Positions 9,574 to 21,126 of a stretch of 64,000 nucleotides of DNA are shown here, in pieces (position 1 is the stretch's first letter; each line of letters opens with the position of its first letter). Source of the DNA: Symbiotaphrina buchneri (lineage: Eukaryota > Ascomycota > Symbiotaphrinales > Symbiotaphrinaceae). Under the pieces are notes generated by a model that saw only the letters and a program-made list of their open reading frames with translations, made no database searches and was not told the DNA's origin. Made by a program: the position numbers and the translations under genes. The stretch is from positions 62,001 through 126,000 of the forward strand of contig BCIG01000001.1 of assembly GCA_001599915.1 (NCBI GenBank), read 5' to 3'.

Positions 9574-12500
9574 GACGATGTTGTGGACCAGGTGGATGGG
9601 GGGCCCTAACGGGGCGACCTTGCCCGGATGCCTGAACAATTGACCCTGATAGGGTGAGGAGACGCAAGCAATGGTATTCGTCGGGCCAGCGTCTCTGGAC
9701 TGTAGAAACATGGGAATCGGATGTTGTGCCGGAGACGAAAAAAGTCGATTCTGGTGTTGATCGTCCAGACTTATGGTGGAAGCGGGGCGGCGGACAGTCT
9801 CCGGATTTGCATCATGCCATCCCGAACGCCATGTGGTTCTGCGCCGTGACCTCAGATTGCGGAAGACTAAGGGTTATATGTGAAACAGTGCCACTAGACG
9901 TGAGAGTTTCTTTGTGTCGCCGTTGCGCGCTTAAAGAAAGGTGCAAGGCAAGGCACGAGTCAGGTCCTGCAGGGGGTGGTTGTTCAGGGAAAAAGAAAAT
10001 GTGCAAAATGCGGAGCACACGATCCCTGGTTATTTTGCTCTCACACGTTTCTGAACAAGGCCAGGCCAGGCTTCGCAGCAGACGGACCAGCCACACGGAG
10101 ATGGGGACGGGAGACGAGGAGGATGCAATGCAATGCAAGTTTGGTTTCGGCAGGCTCACGAGATACCGTAGTGTCCCTTATACCCTTATACACGATTCAC
10201 TGCATGGGCCCCTACCGAGATTGCTCGAACCAGGCTGCAGGCAGGAACCCTTTTTTCGCCTGGCCTTTGCCTGGCCGGGCATAGGTAGGGGCAGAGTATC
10301 GTGACTGGCACATCGGTTGGGACGCACGAGCAACCAGCGGCCACCGGCCAGCGGGCACCGGTCCTGCTCGACTTGGCTTAGTGTGCTTGGAAGCTCCATG
10401 GGCCCTGTTCCCAGTCAGGATGGCGTCCGCGGTGGTGTGCAGGGTCCAGGCGCCTGCTGGGTCTCCCATTTGAGTCGAGAGTCTTCGTAACTCGTATCAT
10501 GGCTCGATAGGGAGGTTCAGGTACGGAAGCTTCAGGGACGTGTGATTGCGGAGGCGAGAAGTCAGAAGTGCGGAATTGCGTTACGAGGTAACCGATGGTG
10601 GCCCGTGGTGCTCGGACGTGTGATCCAGGTAAAGGTACAGGTAGGTTACCTTAGGAGTAAGGTACGAATATGGGTAAGGGTTACCGGTAGGGCCAAGGTG
10701 TGCACCCCAAGTTCAGTTAGGTACCTCCCCTAGTAGGGTTGGTTCATTAGGGTCCAGGGCTCGGTAGCAGATGAAATCTAGATGAGCCGCCAGACCGGGG
10801 TGTTACGAGCTGACTACGACGCAACGGGCCTACCGCCAGATTGGTGGGGTGAGCACTGTTAGCTGGCTCGGACGGGGAAAACATCACAACCAGTGGTTGC
10901 GTGTTAGATCACTAGGCCATGATGCTTATGACTGCTTTTGCCTGTTACTGCATTATTGTGGCTTTGCGCCCGTCCTTGTGTTGTTTTGTGTTCTGTGTTT
11001 TCGTGTTCTGTGCTCTCGTGCCGTCCGTCGTCCGTCCTCCGTCCTGTCACCGAAAAGCCACCCAATAAGCCCCAAATGACGCTTCTCGCGGGTCATTTTA
11101 GAAGGGGCCTCCAGGCTGAAGGTGAGAGAACAAAATGCCAGTAATGCAACATCGCTTCCAACGTTTCTCTTCATCCAGTCCGGCGTCTAACTACATCGGA
11201 TGTAAGCTACATTGCTCCGATTCCTCGCGACGGCGGTATACTCACTCTAGGTAAGCAGGTCCTACGGTGGAGTTCGTGCTATCGTTTCGTTTTCGAGTCC
11301 GTTCGCTTTGGTTTTCCTCGGGTTTGCTAATTGCTCTCGGTTTTGGCTCCCTTGTCCACTTCGTCAATTTCCATTGTTTGGATTTTTTCCAAACCTCACA
11401 GTATCCCCGAGGCCCCAGAAATCCACCGGTGCCCTTTCGGCTTTAATCCCGTAATCTTCGATCTCTCTCTTGACAGGGGTGGTTTCAGCAGCCGAGAGCG
11501 TTGAAAGTTCACAAGAAGCAAGCGAGCCAGACAGACAGGCCACTTGCCTCAAACCAGCAAGGGCCCGGCTCCTAACGTTACGGCGTGCAGCGGCCGGGCT
11601 CGCCACCAATCAAGCCTCCCCGCCAAGGCCTTCCAGACCACGATCTGGGCCTTTTCCCTGGGTGCGAGGTCCAGGCCGCGCCCGCCGCGCCGAATCGCCA
11701 GAACCCTTGATTGGCCTCCCCTTCGAACTGTTTTTGCTGCTGTGCTGCGCCTCTGCCCTGTCACAGCTGTCATTTCTCCGGTCATGAACCCGTGGGCGGG
11801 CTGCCTCGTGGCCCGAAGCTCTAGAACAACGTCGCTAGCGGGCTTTCGACGAACCACAGCCACAACCCCCGGTACGGATGTCCATACCGGACCGGACACC
11901 CTACACAGCTGCACACCAGCCGAGCAGCGCAACGGCCTGCGAGAGCGAAACGGCGGCAATCCCTCTCGTTCATCTCCCGCTTTCTTTTCGCTTTTTCTTT
12001 CTCTCTCTCTCCGTAACGCAGGTCCCTCCACCCTAGTGACATGCGAGATTACGCTTTTTTCTGCATGGTGCGCATTTTACTCCCGGGATGGGGAATTTTG
12101 TGGTTCGCTTCGGCATCCCCTCCCCCCCGGGGCTAGGTGGGCTAGGTATCCGCTCGTGTTGAACGCAATCAGGGTGATTCGATACGAGCGGGCTCGCGGG
12201 TAATGCAGTAGGAAAACAAAAGGGGAATTCGCAATTGCCAAGCTCTCCCCTTCGGCGCCTTTTCCCTACGTTCGTAGCCATTGTACCTCCCTAATGCGTG
12301 CATAACGGCTATATTCTCCCCCTTTGCGCCGGACGCTCCTCGGAGCGATGTCCTTTCTCCGGCTAGGCGACAGGACTCTCCCATTTCATGCTCGAATTTC
12401 GGAATTCGCATCTAAAGGGACTCATATTGAGACTACCTAAACGAGCGCGCACCCCTGATCCGCACAGCACGGAATAGGCAAGACGCCAATTTGTGCAATC

Positions 12501-13871
12501 CAAAGGACGTCAAGTCCATCGACCCGAAACCAAAATTCTCGTGCTAACTTCGCTTTTCTCTCCTAGATCTTAACAGGGCCCCTCCCAAATTGAATTGAGT
12601 TCCTCCAAGCAAGCCCTCGTTGTCGCCACCTTCGTACTCGTATTGCTCGTGCTGAAAACCGAACCAAAAACATGTCCCTCCCTCGCTCCCTAGCACCAGT
12701 CCCTAGGGTCCTTAGCAAAACCGCTAGCGACGGCAGCTAAGCTTTGTGGCGACCCAAAGCCGCCGAAGCGAGCCTGGATCGACCGGCCGATCCTTCGCTG
12801 GAACACGTGGGGCCGAGGAGCGGCGCGTGCGTTCTGGCCGCTTGTAACTGGGCGCAAAAAGAAAATTAAATGCTGCAAAGAAAAAGAGAAAAGAGCAAAG
12901 GGGAGATCTCGGGTTTGGATTTCCGCAATTTTTCCTTTTTGGCGCGTAAATCACTGTATTTTGCCTGTTAAAGCTCCACCACCAGCTGCAGCTATTACTT
13001 TTCGTATCAAAAAGACGGGCTGCTGAGAGTCCGTAAGTCAGCGTCCGGGACGCCTTACGGCCGAAACTGGCGGGGCCTACCTTAGGTACCTAGCTAGGAC
13101 CGTACTTCTAACTAACGTAACCTGAGCCGTTACTCTCGTTAGTCCCATCTTTTCGAAACTCATCCGTACCTAGGGTAGGCTGGCATGCTATTTGAAATTA
13201 AGCCGCTGGGAATGGCACCCCTGGCCCCTTACCGGTTATTTTGAGGCTCAGAGAGCCGCTTCCCTTGTCGGAAATTACCCCGATCTAGTGTGCTTGGTTC
13301 TTGCTGCTTTCGGGGAGAGATGGGCAGATTCCGATGGAAGCGGGACAAACAGATGAGGACAGTTCGGGACAGAAAAGGACTTGGAAGTAACTAATCTTAT
13401 CTTTCTTTTCTCGCCTGCGATGGCGCTATATGTTGATCCATCGGCATTTCACGTAGACAAATCCGTGCGCTTACTAGCTGCTGATCATGGGCCATCTTAA
13501 CCACTCAGCAAATCTGGCGTATCAGATGTCGGCACATATTTAGGGCAACTAAAAACGAGGAATCCCATAGGTTTGGTCATGCTGAAATTTGGAAAAAGCC
13601 TGTAGTTCCGCACCGCAATTGTATAATACGGTAGGTTATAGCTATAATTGGAAGACAATGCAGAAGCAATAGATTCGCTGCACGGTGATTATTGATGTCA
13701 TTAAAAAAGCAAAGTCGTAAGAGACTTAGAGAGCCCATCTATCTCAAGAACGCCACGTGTATTCCTCACAGCAAAAACTGACCGAGCAAGCCACGACTCC
13801 TACCACTCTAAAAGCCCGTGCATTTCTAGCAAGAAAGTCGGTTGCCACCACAAGGCCTCGACTTCGTAGTA
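9574..13871. other. 4.3 kb gene-free region upstream of the Zn2Cys6 gene
   Basis: I can assign no coding gene. Open frames of up to about 220 codons (9654-10304, 11544-12203) have no recognisable motif, overlap open frames on the other strand, and look like GC-driven chance. Pyrimidine-rich tracts (for example 11984-12012) and a GGTA/TAGG-rich patch are present. The stretch from 13000 to 13700 is more AT-rich. Long upstream regions are common for fungal regulatory genes. Confidence 0.5.
10582..10760. repeat. GGTA/TAGG-rich degenerate repeat patch
   Basis: Within about 180 bp, variants of GGTAA, GGTAC, GGTAGG, TTAGG and TAGGG recur more than a dozen times without a fixed period. The palindromic relative CCTTAGGTACCTAGCTAGG occurs at about 13079-13098, and ACCTTAGGTACCTTG at about 17113. 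It is a dispersed intergenic motif of unknown role. Confidence 0.55.
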
Positions 13872-15635
13872 TCAAACAGCAGCACCCTGCCCATCCTTCG
13901 GCTCTTCTTCCTGGCTCGAACTCGCGCCAGATTCAATCTCACGATTCTCCTTAGGCACATAATGGCTTCTAGCTCTCAGTCTTGGTCTCAACCAGTATAT
14001 AACATACGGCACAGGCGCCAACGCCACAGTGACAAAGGCGAGGATGCTGATACTCCACCCAAACCCGATCGCGTTGACAAGTTGCACTGTGAAGAGTGGT
14101 GTGGCGGCCGACAATAGGAATCGCATGAGCGTGTCGGCCGCGAAGGCGGACGCTCCATATGAGATGCCGTACACGTCGTTCTTGTAGAGTGTGTAGCAGA
14201 CCATGATTGGCACGTAGCTGAAGCCGAAGAGGATACCAGACATCATAGGCGCTGCCCAGTGGAGGGAGGCTTTGGCCGTCCATGCGAGCCTGTTGAAGTA
14301 TAGTCAGTCATTGAGTTTTGCGGACTAATCACGATGGTTAAACGTACCAAAACAGTGAGATCGGCATCGTGATGCTAGCCACCATCGCCGCATATAGTCT
14401 GAGCTCGGGTTTCACAGTCCCACCGGTTCGGACCGCTTCTGCACGTGCTGCCTCGTACTTCCACTTGTCGCAGATTCCAACGAAAGGTATGCTGAGAATA
14501 TTCCCAACGAGAATAGGCGCAAAAGCTTCTCCAACGTGCCTTGGGGTGAATTGGTGCAATTCTTCGAAGATCATTGGGTAAGCAATGTAAAAGAAGTATA
14601 ACACTGCTTGGTAGACTGCACCGACCAGCGCAGACGGGAAGACAAAGGCCTCCGTGAAAAGCATATGCAACGGCCGATTTAGGGCGACGACGAACAGTTC
14701 TTTGAAACTGCCTCGGGAAGGGACAGCGACCCCGGCTCTTTTGGCTCGCCTTCGCAAGATCTCTGGTTTGTAGGTCTCGGGGCCGAAGAAAGTGGCGAGA
14801 ATGACGGCGCCCAACAAGATGGAGTTCAGCCAGAAAGACCATCGCCAGTCCTTATAGTCGTCGACAATGGCAGCGCCGGCCATTGGGCCAACAGAAGGAG
14901 CAAAGATCATCATGAGACCATATGTCAGCGCTGCTAGTGTGCCGACCTTGGACAGACTTGTATCCCACAAGTCATTGATGACTCCTATGCCAATGGTGGC
15001 GGTGGGTGAGATACAAAGACTTGCGAAGAATCGAAGAACGACCATTGTTCGGAAACTCTTCGCAGACCCGGCCGCGGCAGTGAAGATCAATCCAAGCGGA
15101 CCTGAGAATTGGTAGAGTATACGACGACCTATGATCTCCGACAGACTGGTGGAGACGGCAGGACCAAGGACTTGACCCAAGGCATAGAAATAAATGGGAG
15201 ATATAGCAAGTGTAGAAGAGATATGAAACTGCTTCTCGACGCCAGGGATGCTTGCAGCATAGACGGAATTCCCGAAGAGACTGTGCTAGTTTAGTACTGA
15301 GGCTCATATCGGGGACAGTGAGGATTGACTTACTTTGTGAAAGCTGCAATGTTAGGTCCGAGGACGAGAAGGAGCTTCTTCCAAGTAGGCCAGTTCCTTG
15401 GGTTTTCAGGGTCGCCGGGCTCGAAGTCCAGTGTCATGCGGGTAGCATCTCCATGGCCATCGACGTCAGACCGTATGACTGAACTTGGCTGCGACGACTT
15501 GCTCTGGCTGACTGGTTCGATAGTGGTGACCGATTCCCAAGCAGTCGAAGCGGCAGCGCTATAGTTGTACGATGAAGAGGACGATTGGGTGCCATATGCC
15601 TTCTCATGGCTCGTTATGTTTAGTAGATCCGCCAT
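13872..15635 (-). CDS. MFS multidrug/polyamine-type proton antiporter (DHA1 family)
   Basis: Three exons (15635-15334, 15280-14348, 14289-13872) splice to 550 residues. The N-terminal cytoplasmic tail is Ser-rich and ends in D-P-E-N-P-R-N-W-P-T-W-K-K, the hallmark just before TM1 of fungal DHA1 (Tpo1/Flr1-like) transporters. It is followed by twelve hydrophobic segments, the S-E-I-I-G-R-R motif between TM2 and TM3, and D-D-Y-K-D-W-R-W-S-F-W after TM5. The C-terminus is hydrophilic and Glu/Ser-rich. It acts in the plasma or vacuolar membrane as a drug or polyamine exporter; the substrate cannot be predicted. It is flanked by 4.3 kb and 3.1 kb of gene-free DNA and shares orientation with the Zn2Cys6 gene, but nothing in the sequence proves co-regulation. 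Confidence 0.92.
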
Positions 15636-15894
15636 GGCGTCCTCGAGAGCTTTATAAGAAGAGATATAGTTGCTCAGTCGAGAAACTTCAGAGAGGAACG
15701 GAAGAGTGTGGAGAGGATATAAGGAAACGGAGAAGCTATCTGCTGAAGTTACAGATCATGCATGTAGTTGGATTAGAGAGAGGGAGAGGTATTGAAAATG
15801 GAAAGAGCAAGGCAGCTTCGCTTTCATGTGACGATGACTCGACGAGCATCGTCGATGACGGACCACCCACTTTGATTATATGAACATAACCAGT

Positions 15895-15912
15895 GAGCAT
15901 GAGCATGAGCAT
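15895..15912. repeat. Hexamer tandem repeat, 3 copies
   Basis: GAGCAT is repeated three times. Confidence 0.9.
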
Positions 15913-17430
15913 TTCGACCAGCTTCTAGTCCTCGGAATTGAACTCCTCCTATTACATTCTATCTTTGTATTGTGGGTCTTGAAAATGAAGTTCCTCGGCT
16001 TACGGTGAGAGGCCTCCTACGGAAAGGTTGTTATGTTCGCACCGAGAGTCAGCATGTGCGCCAGATACGGTGTAGGAGAATGATTCCAGCTTCCTTCCAG
16101 CTAAATCGGGACAATCGCGGATTCAGACTAACCCTTCTTACGTGAGGCTGAGCGAAAGCATATTCCGAAATGGGATATGAAGCTCGATTAGCCGAGGTTA
16201 ATTCCACTTTCAGGTGGTGTATCTGTCATGATGACTTGAAGTCTTGAAGGGTGCCATAATGTCTAAATGCTGATCATGTCTAAGACCAGTGTTCTTTCCT
16301 TTTGGCGCCGGCAATGATGCAACATGTTCAACACCATCGTTGTAATCAAATAGCACCATGTCAGCAGCTCATCGAAGGAGCATCTCTCTCAGGCGTCATA
16401 AAGAAGCTACTGCAACTTCTGCAAGACCATATCATGCATTACCGGTCCGCATTCTGAAATCGTTTGCATCTCATCTTCCATCTAAGAGCGATGTTTCGGG
16501 CCTTGAAGCCGTGAGACTTCCTTGCAATCACATGCTGAAGATCCCAGAGATGATATGCAATCACATGTCAAAGGCCACAGTTTACACCTTGTCCAAACAA
16601 CCCCGAAATAAGATAAAAAAGCGGGCCGTCCCATATCACCAGACGACGAAAGCCGATGCCGGCGCATATCGAGTTCCAGGCACCTCGCTACAGCGGTCAA
16701 CCAGGCCTTGGCTTACTCATGATACTGGACAGATGCATGATATGGACTTCGTTCAGTATATTTTTTGGTCTCCCGGCTTACGCCGTCCCTGGCTGGCTTC
16801 CAATTCGACGCTGAAGTGACATACCCTGCCGACAGTGTTCTCGGGGGAGGATGACAGGCTCTCCTGGATATCTCAGACCCGGTGCCCGTTGGGCTCTTAC
16901 CCTCGTCGAGATATCCTGCGACGGCTTCATCGTTTGCATGTGATTCTGACTGGCTTCCGGGCTGAATCCAGTCATGGAAATTGCTCCGTGGGAAGATGTG
17001 GGCCGAGAACAACCCGACGATCCACATTTCTCCGAGAAACCGGCAATAATAATAATAGCATGTGATATGAGGCGGTGCAACTCTTCCTACGGCTGACAAC
17101 GTTGTTGGTGCTTACCTTAGGTACCTTGCCTACTCGCACAGCCGCAGGATTCAGTAGACAGCTGACCTCATCTTGCTCACGGGGCCTAGATCTCATCAGA
17201 AAGGGGTCTCGTTCAGGAGAGCCAATCAGCCCTACGTTAGCGCCATCTCTAACCGAGGCAATCTCGGCATCGGTTCAGCCCGCCGGCTTCCTCTGCAGCA
17301 TGTGATCGGCTTTTCTCCGATGCCCACGTGAGCAGCGATGCACTCCAAGCGCGGTACGGTCGTTACCTGCCAGCCTGTATGCACGAAGGCGCAGCCTGCA
17401 GGAACAACTCCTGCGGACTGACACACGGCG

Positions 17431-17460
17431 CGCGGCGCGGTGCGGCGCGGTGCGGCACGG
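17431..17460. repeat. GC-rich 10-bp tandem repeat, 3 imperfect copies
   Basis: The units CGCGGCGCGG, TGCGGCGCGG and TGCGGCACGG follow each other directly. Confidence 0.85.
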
Positions 17461-18741
17461 CAAAAATGGAGAGTACGGAAGTACATACCTCACCTCCTCC
17501 ATGTATGTCCGTCCTTAAGACCGCGCGCTGTTCAGGCCATGGATTCCCGGCTGGTATGCAAGCCACGACGACGTCACGTTGTACAGAGGCTTGGTACGAA
17601 GTGATACAAGGTTTGCGACGGACGTGTCGGCGCTGGCAGCTGTCAACTTGCCCAGTTACGAGGTGAGAATTGGACCATCGCTCGCGGACGATATGCAGAA
17701 GCGACGATAGAGCACGATGCCCATGGTGACAGGAGGTCTCATATCTGAGCACACCTGTGTAACCGGACAATGCGATGTGTTGTCCGCCATGCCGAAATAC
17801 TATCTTTACAATACTGCAGCCCGTCCCAATGGACCGGTTGTGCCGCTCCGAAGCTGTTGTGACTTGTGACAATGAGAAGAAGCCACGGCATGCAAGTTGG
17901 AAGTTGGCCAATATGCACTCGATCGTACGATCCATTAACAGTACCGTGGTCCACTGGTCTTACAGCTTCTATCCGCCAACCGCACCAGCATCGGGCACTC
18001 CTCCCGGCAGCCGTCCTGCGCAAGCCCCTGCTGTGCAAGCCCTCCTTGATGCCCAAGTCCCACCCCAAAGAATCCCATATCTGCGGTTCAGCGTTCCATA
18101 CAAGTCATGATACATCATGCACGCAGCCAGGCGCCTGCCTCACCTGTCTCGGGAGCTTGCATCGCCAATACTAATGGTGCGACGGGCCATCTCATCTCGG
18201 GATGTCCGGCCCGTGAGCCGTCTTGGTGACTCGACAGGGGGGAAAGCCGGATTGCTGCGATTGGCCTCGCAGAGATGCATATGTAGGGCTACCGAGTATC
18301 TGGTTCTCCCGCTGCGCTGCGAATCTTTGCTGAGTTGGGATTGAGGTGCAGATGCGCGAGATGTGCCGGATACGTAGGAGAGATGCACGAGATCGTGGAT
18401 GTGATGGTTAGCAGATCTCAGGGGACGGGAGCTGTCTCTAAGAAGCGGTGAGCAAAAGGGGTAATATTTCCCAGACTCGAAGACGCATAGGAACCAAAGC
18501 AGAAACGCGGCGGATGGGTTATTTCTCGTTCAGAGCTCGTGCCGGTCTGCACTTAGGGAGTATCATATCATACCAATGGGAATATTGATAGGAAAATGGT
18601 GACCTAAACTGCCTTCTTGCATGTCGATGTTTCAAAACCTATGCCATTGACTCCAGAAGCAATAAGAACATATTTAAAAGTCCGGGATGGCAAAAGATCA
18701 TCCTCAACCCCGCCAACCTCCAGGATTCACCCCTGAACACC

Positions 18742-20349
18742 CTATAACCCCTCCCTTGCCATAGCCTGGGGCCCCATTTCGATGTTAGTCTGCCACCCCT
18801 GCGGCGCATACGGATAGCCATTGCCATTCGCATACGCCTGGCCCTGCCACACCTGCCCCGGAGCGTGCTGAGCTTGAGCTTCCGCCTGTGCCTCTGCCAG
18901 TGCATTCCGGGCCTTTCGCCGGTCCCACCACATCCGGGCCGAGTACAGCGCCGAGAAGCCGATGGCGACGATGATGCACACGGCGATGTACGCTGAATAA
19001 TGCTCGCTTCCACCAGGAGTCCACCTAAAGCCTACACCGGCGTTGATGATAGCGAAGAGGATGATGCCAGGCCCAAGAATGAGATGGATGCGGGTGACGA
19101 CGGTCCGAGTCGGGAGTGCAGGAGGGGCAACGAGAGCACTGGATGTCGAATTCCCAGATGCTTCGCTCTCGAGCGCTGCGGCTTTGGCGGCAGCGGAGAC
19201 GCGCTTGAACCGGCGATGGTGCACGAAGCCGAGCGCGAGCTGCGCGCCCACTGCGAGCGTGAGGAGAATGCCCACGATTTGATGGAAGGAGTCGAAGTGC
19301 TTCGACTTGTTGTACATGGTGGACAGGTAGATCCCAAGGCAGAACCCGATGAGCACGAACATCGCGGCCAGGCATTGGTTGAGCATGTGCAATCGGACGC
19401 TGCTGAAAACGCGGAGGAAGAGCACGCCGAGTGGGAAGAGGCCGACGAAGGCTAGGATCATAAAGACGGCGTGTGCAGCCATGACCCAGTTAGTGTATGA
19501 GATGTTTCCGCCCATTGCTGATGCTCCTGTTGTCACACTCAGATCAGAAGGGACCCCGCCAGGTCCAGTAGCCTGAGGTATATTCATGTTGAAGTTTCCT
19601 GAGGAGCATGTCGTTAATGCGCAGATCATCTTCTCAGCAGATAATGTTTCTCGTACCGTAGTCTGCATGTACACGGAGATTCGCTGTTAGAGCGTTGCTG
19701 GAAAGTGATATGCCGGGACCTAATCCGTACATAAAAGGTTGACTCGCTGACGCCATGTCGATTGATCCCGAGCCCCAATTTGTACAGTTATGGCACCGAG
19801 CGTGCACAACGTAGGAGTCGTTGATGAGTCCGGAGCCCTCAAGAACATCGACCTTGATGTGCGGAGCGTATACAGGTTCAGTATGTCCCCTAATATCTCA
19901 TCAGATATATTTGACGACAGCATAGCATTTACCTACGTCGACAGTCTAGGGCTCAGCGTTACATCTAGTTGAAACGCATCAGTAGACGTCCTTGAGATTG
20001 GTTGGAGTTCACTCACTGGTCCCGTTTTTGTCCGCATATGCAATAAACATAAGCGCATTCTCCATCTTCTCGCCGATCCCGACAGCGACCCAAGAATTCC
20101 CCATCGGCGAAGAAAGATGGAAGTATAGATCGGTGGAATTGTCCGGGATGTTCAATGCGAACGTTAGATTGCCGTTGTCGCCATCTCCGTCCAAGATGAA
20201 GACGGAGCTGGCGTTCTTCTCGGCAGCGGCGAAGGCGGTTGAGCAGAACAAGAGAGCTGGCATATTCAGATAATGTCCAGCATGTTAAGGGCAACGATCT
20301 TACCAGAGAGTACCCCTAGCAGGGAAAGAGAATTGAGAGAGTGCATCAT
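18742..20349 (-). CDS. Secreted DOMON (CDH-type cytochrome) plus cytochrome b561 membrane protein
   Basis: Five exons (20349-20304, 20256-20017, 19964-19937, 19889-19657, 19598-18742) join to 467 residues; exon 3 is only 28 nt. Residues 1 to about 27 form a signal peptide. Residues 30-190 are a DOMON fold like the cytochrome domain of cellobiose dehydrogenase, including M-G-N-S-W-V-A-V-G-I-G around the expected methionine haem ligand. Residues from about 215 on contain five or six membrane spans with conserved histidines (A-A-H-A, R-L-H, S-F-H-Q, R-I-H), the two-haem b561 core. The C-terminus is Gln/Ala/Gly-rich and cytoplasmic. Such proteins pass electrons across the plasma membrane to extracellular acceptors such as iron or radicals. 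The natural partner is unknown. Confidence 0.9.
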
Positions 20350-21126
20350 GACGAGATGGGTCTACGACTGAGGAAGAAGGAACAAGGCAGATTAAAATGA
20401 GAGGATATCCTTCTCTTCGACGAGGCTCAAAGGACAAGATCAGCGGTGAGCAGAGAGGGAGAGGAGCGAAGAAAGAGAACAGTATGTGAGAGAAAAGCCT
20501 TCTTCAAAGGGACCCGAACAGTATCTTTGAAGGACAGGCGCCAATAACAATTAACAAGAATGACTTGCTCCATTGCGCGGCGTCGCAGATATTCACCGCT
20601 GACCACCCCTTGCGGTAGGACCAACCCAGGCAGCCGTGCGGCGCCTGAAGACATTCTCAAACTCCTCCAGGGCTGAGAATAGCAACAGCTGTGCCTGAAG
20701 CGCCGGGATAATTACAATTCGCTGCTCTTTCATAGGTCGCGCGGCTGGTCAGGGTCTGCCTCGACGTTCTTCTGAAGCTCTGTACGCGCCGAGCTTCGAC
20801 CAATAGGCGCCGCCTGCTGACATTCCCCCTGAACAGCTACCCGCGACAAATGCTGAACCGGGGCGGTAACTCGGATGCTCTTACTCCGTAAGATCAATTG
20901 AACATCTAAACGGTTACCATCTAATTATTTCGCGGAAGTGATCTTGAGCGTCTCTACAGCGGGTGAAGATACCGGTGCTGCGCAATAAGCTGAACTTGTA
21001 CTTGTATGCACCTAAAATCATAACCTGAACAAATACTCCGTGATGATGCCCCAACCAGGATAAGAACCATCTAGAGAGAACAACCCATCATTATCCAAAT
21101 GCACGAAGCCCACATAGAATCATCTC
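20350..21126. other. Intergenic region, promoter of the b561 gene
   Basis: The minus-strand b561 gene starts at one end and the GTPase gene ends at the other. Positions 20350-20500 are purine-rich on the plus strand (C/T-rich on the sense strand of the b561 gene), as in a fungal leader. Nothing else is recognised. Confidence 0.5.

Larger units (their letters stand above)
15636..18741. other. 3.1 kb gene-free region upstream of the DHA1 transporter
   Basis: No recognisable gene. It should contain the DHA1 promoter (near 15636) and the 3' end of the cytochrome b561 gene (near 18741). Two short tandem repeats are listed separately. The sequence 15640-15870 is purine-rich on the plus strand, that is pyrimidine-rich upstream of the minus-strand start, as is typical of fungal core promoters. 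Confidence 0.5.

Noticed and set aside
10200-10290. Minus-strand GGTTCGAGC, possible tRNA B-box
   Set aside because: No matching A-box or cloverleaf arms upstream on the minus strand.
9654-10304. 216-codon plus-strand open frame
   Set aside because: It overlaps open frames on the other strand, has no recognisable domain, and its composition (Arg/Cys/Trp-rich) is typical of chance frames in GC-rich DNA.
10582-10760. Interstitial telomere tract
   Set aside because: No two consecutive TTAGGG units occur; the pattern is a loose GGTA/TAGG mixture.
11544-12203. 219-codon plus-strand open frame with overlapping 160-codon minus-strand frame
   Set aside because: Neither resembles a protein family or has a hydrophobic or repeat pattern; both follow from local GC bias.
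1-20350. Secondary-metabolite gene cluster (methyltransferase, transporter, Zn2Cys6 regulator)
   Set aside because: No polyketide synthase, NRPS, terpene or other backbone enzyme is in the window, and the genes are widely spaced; only the unseen left flank could change this.
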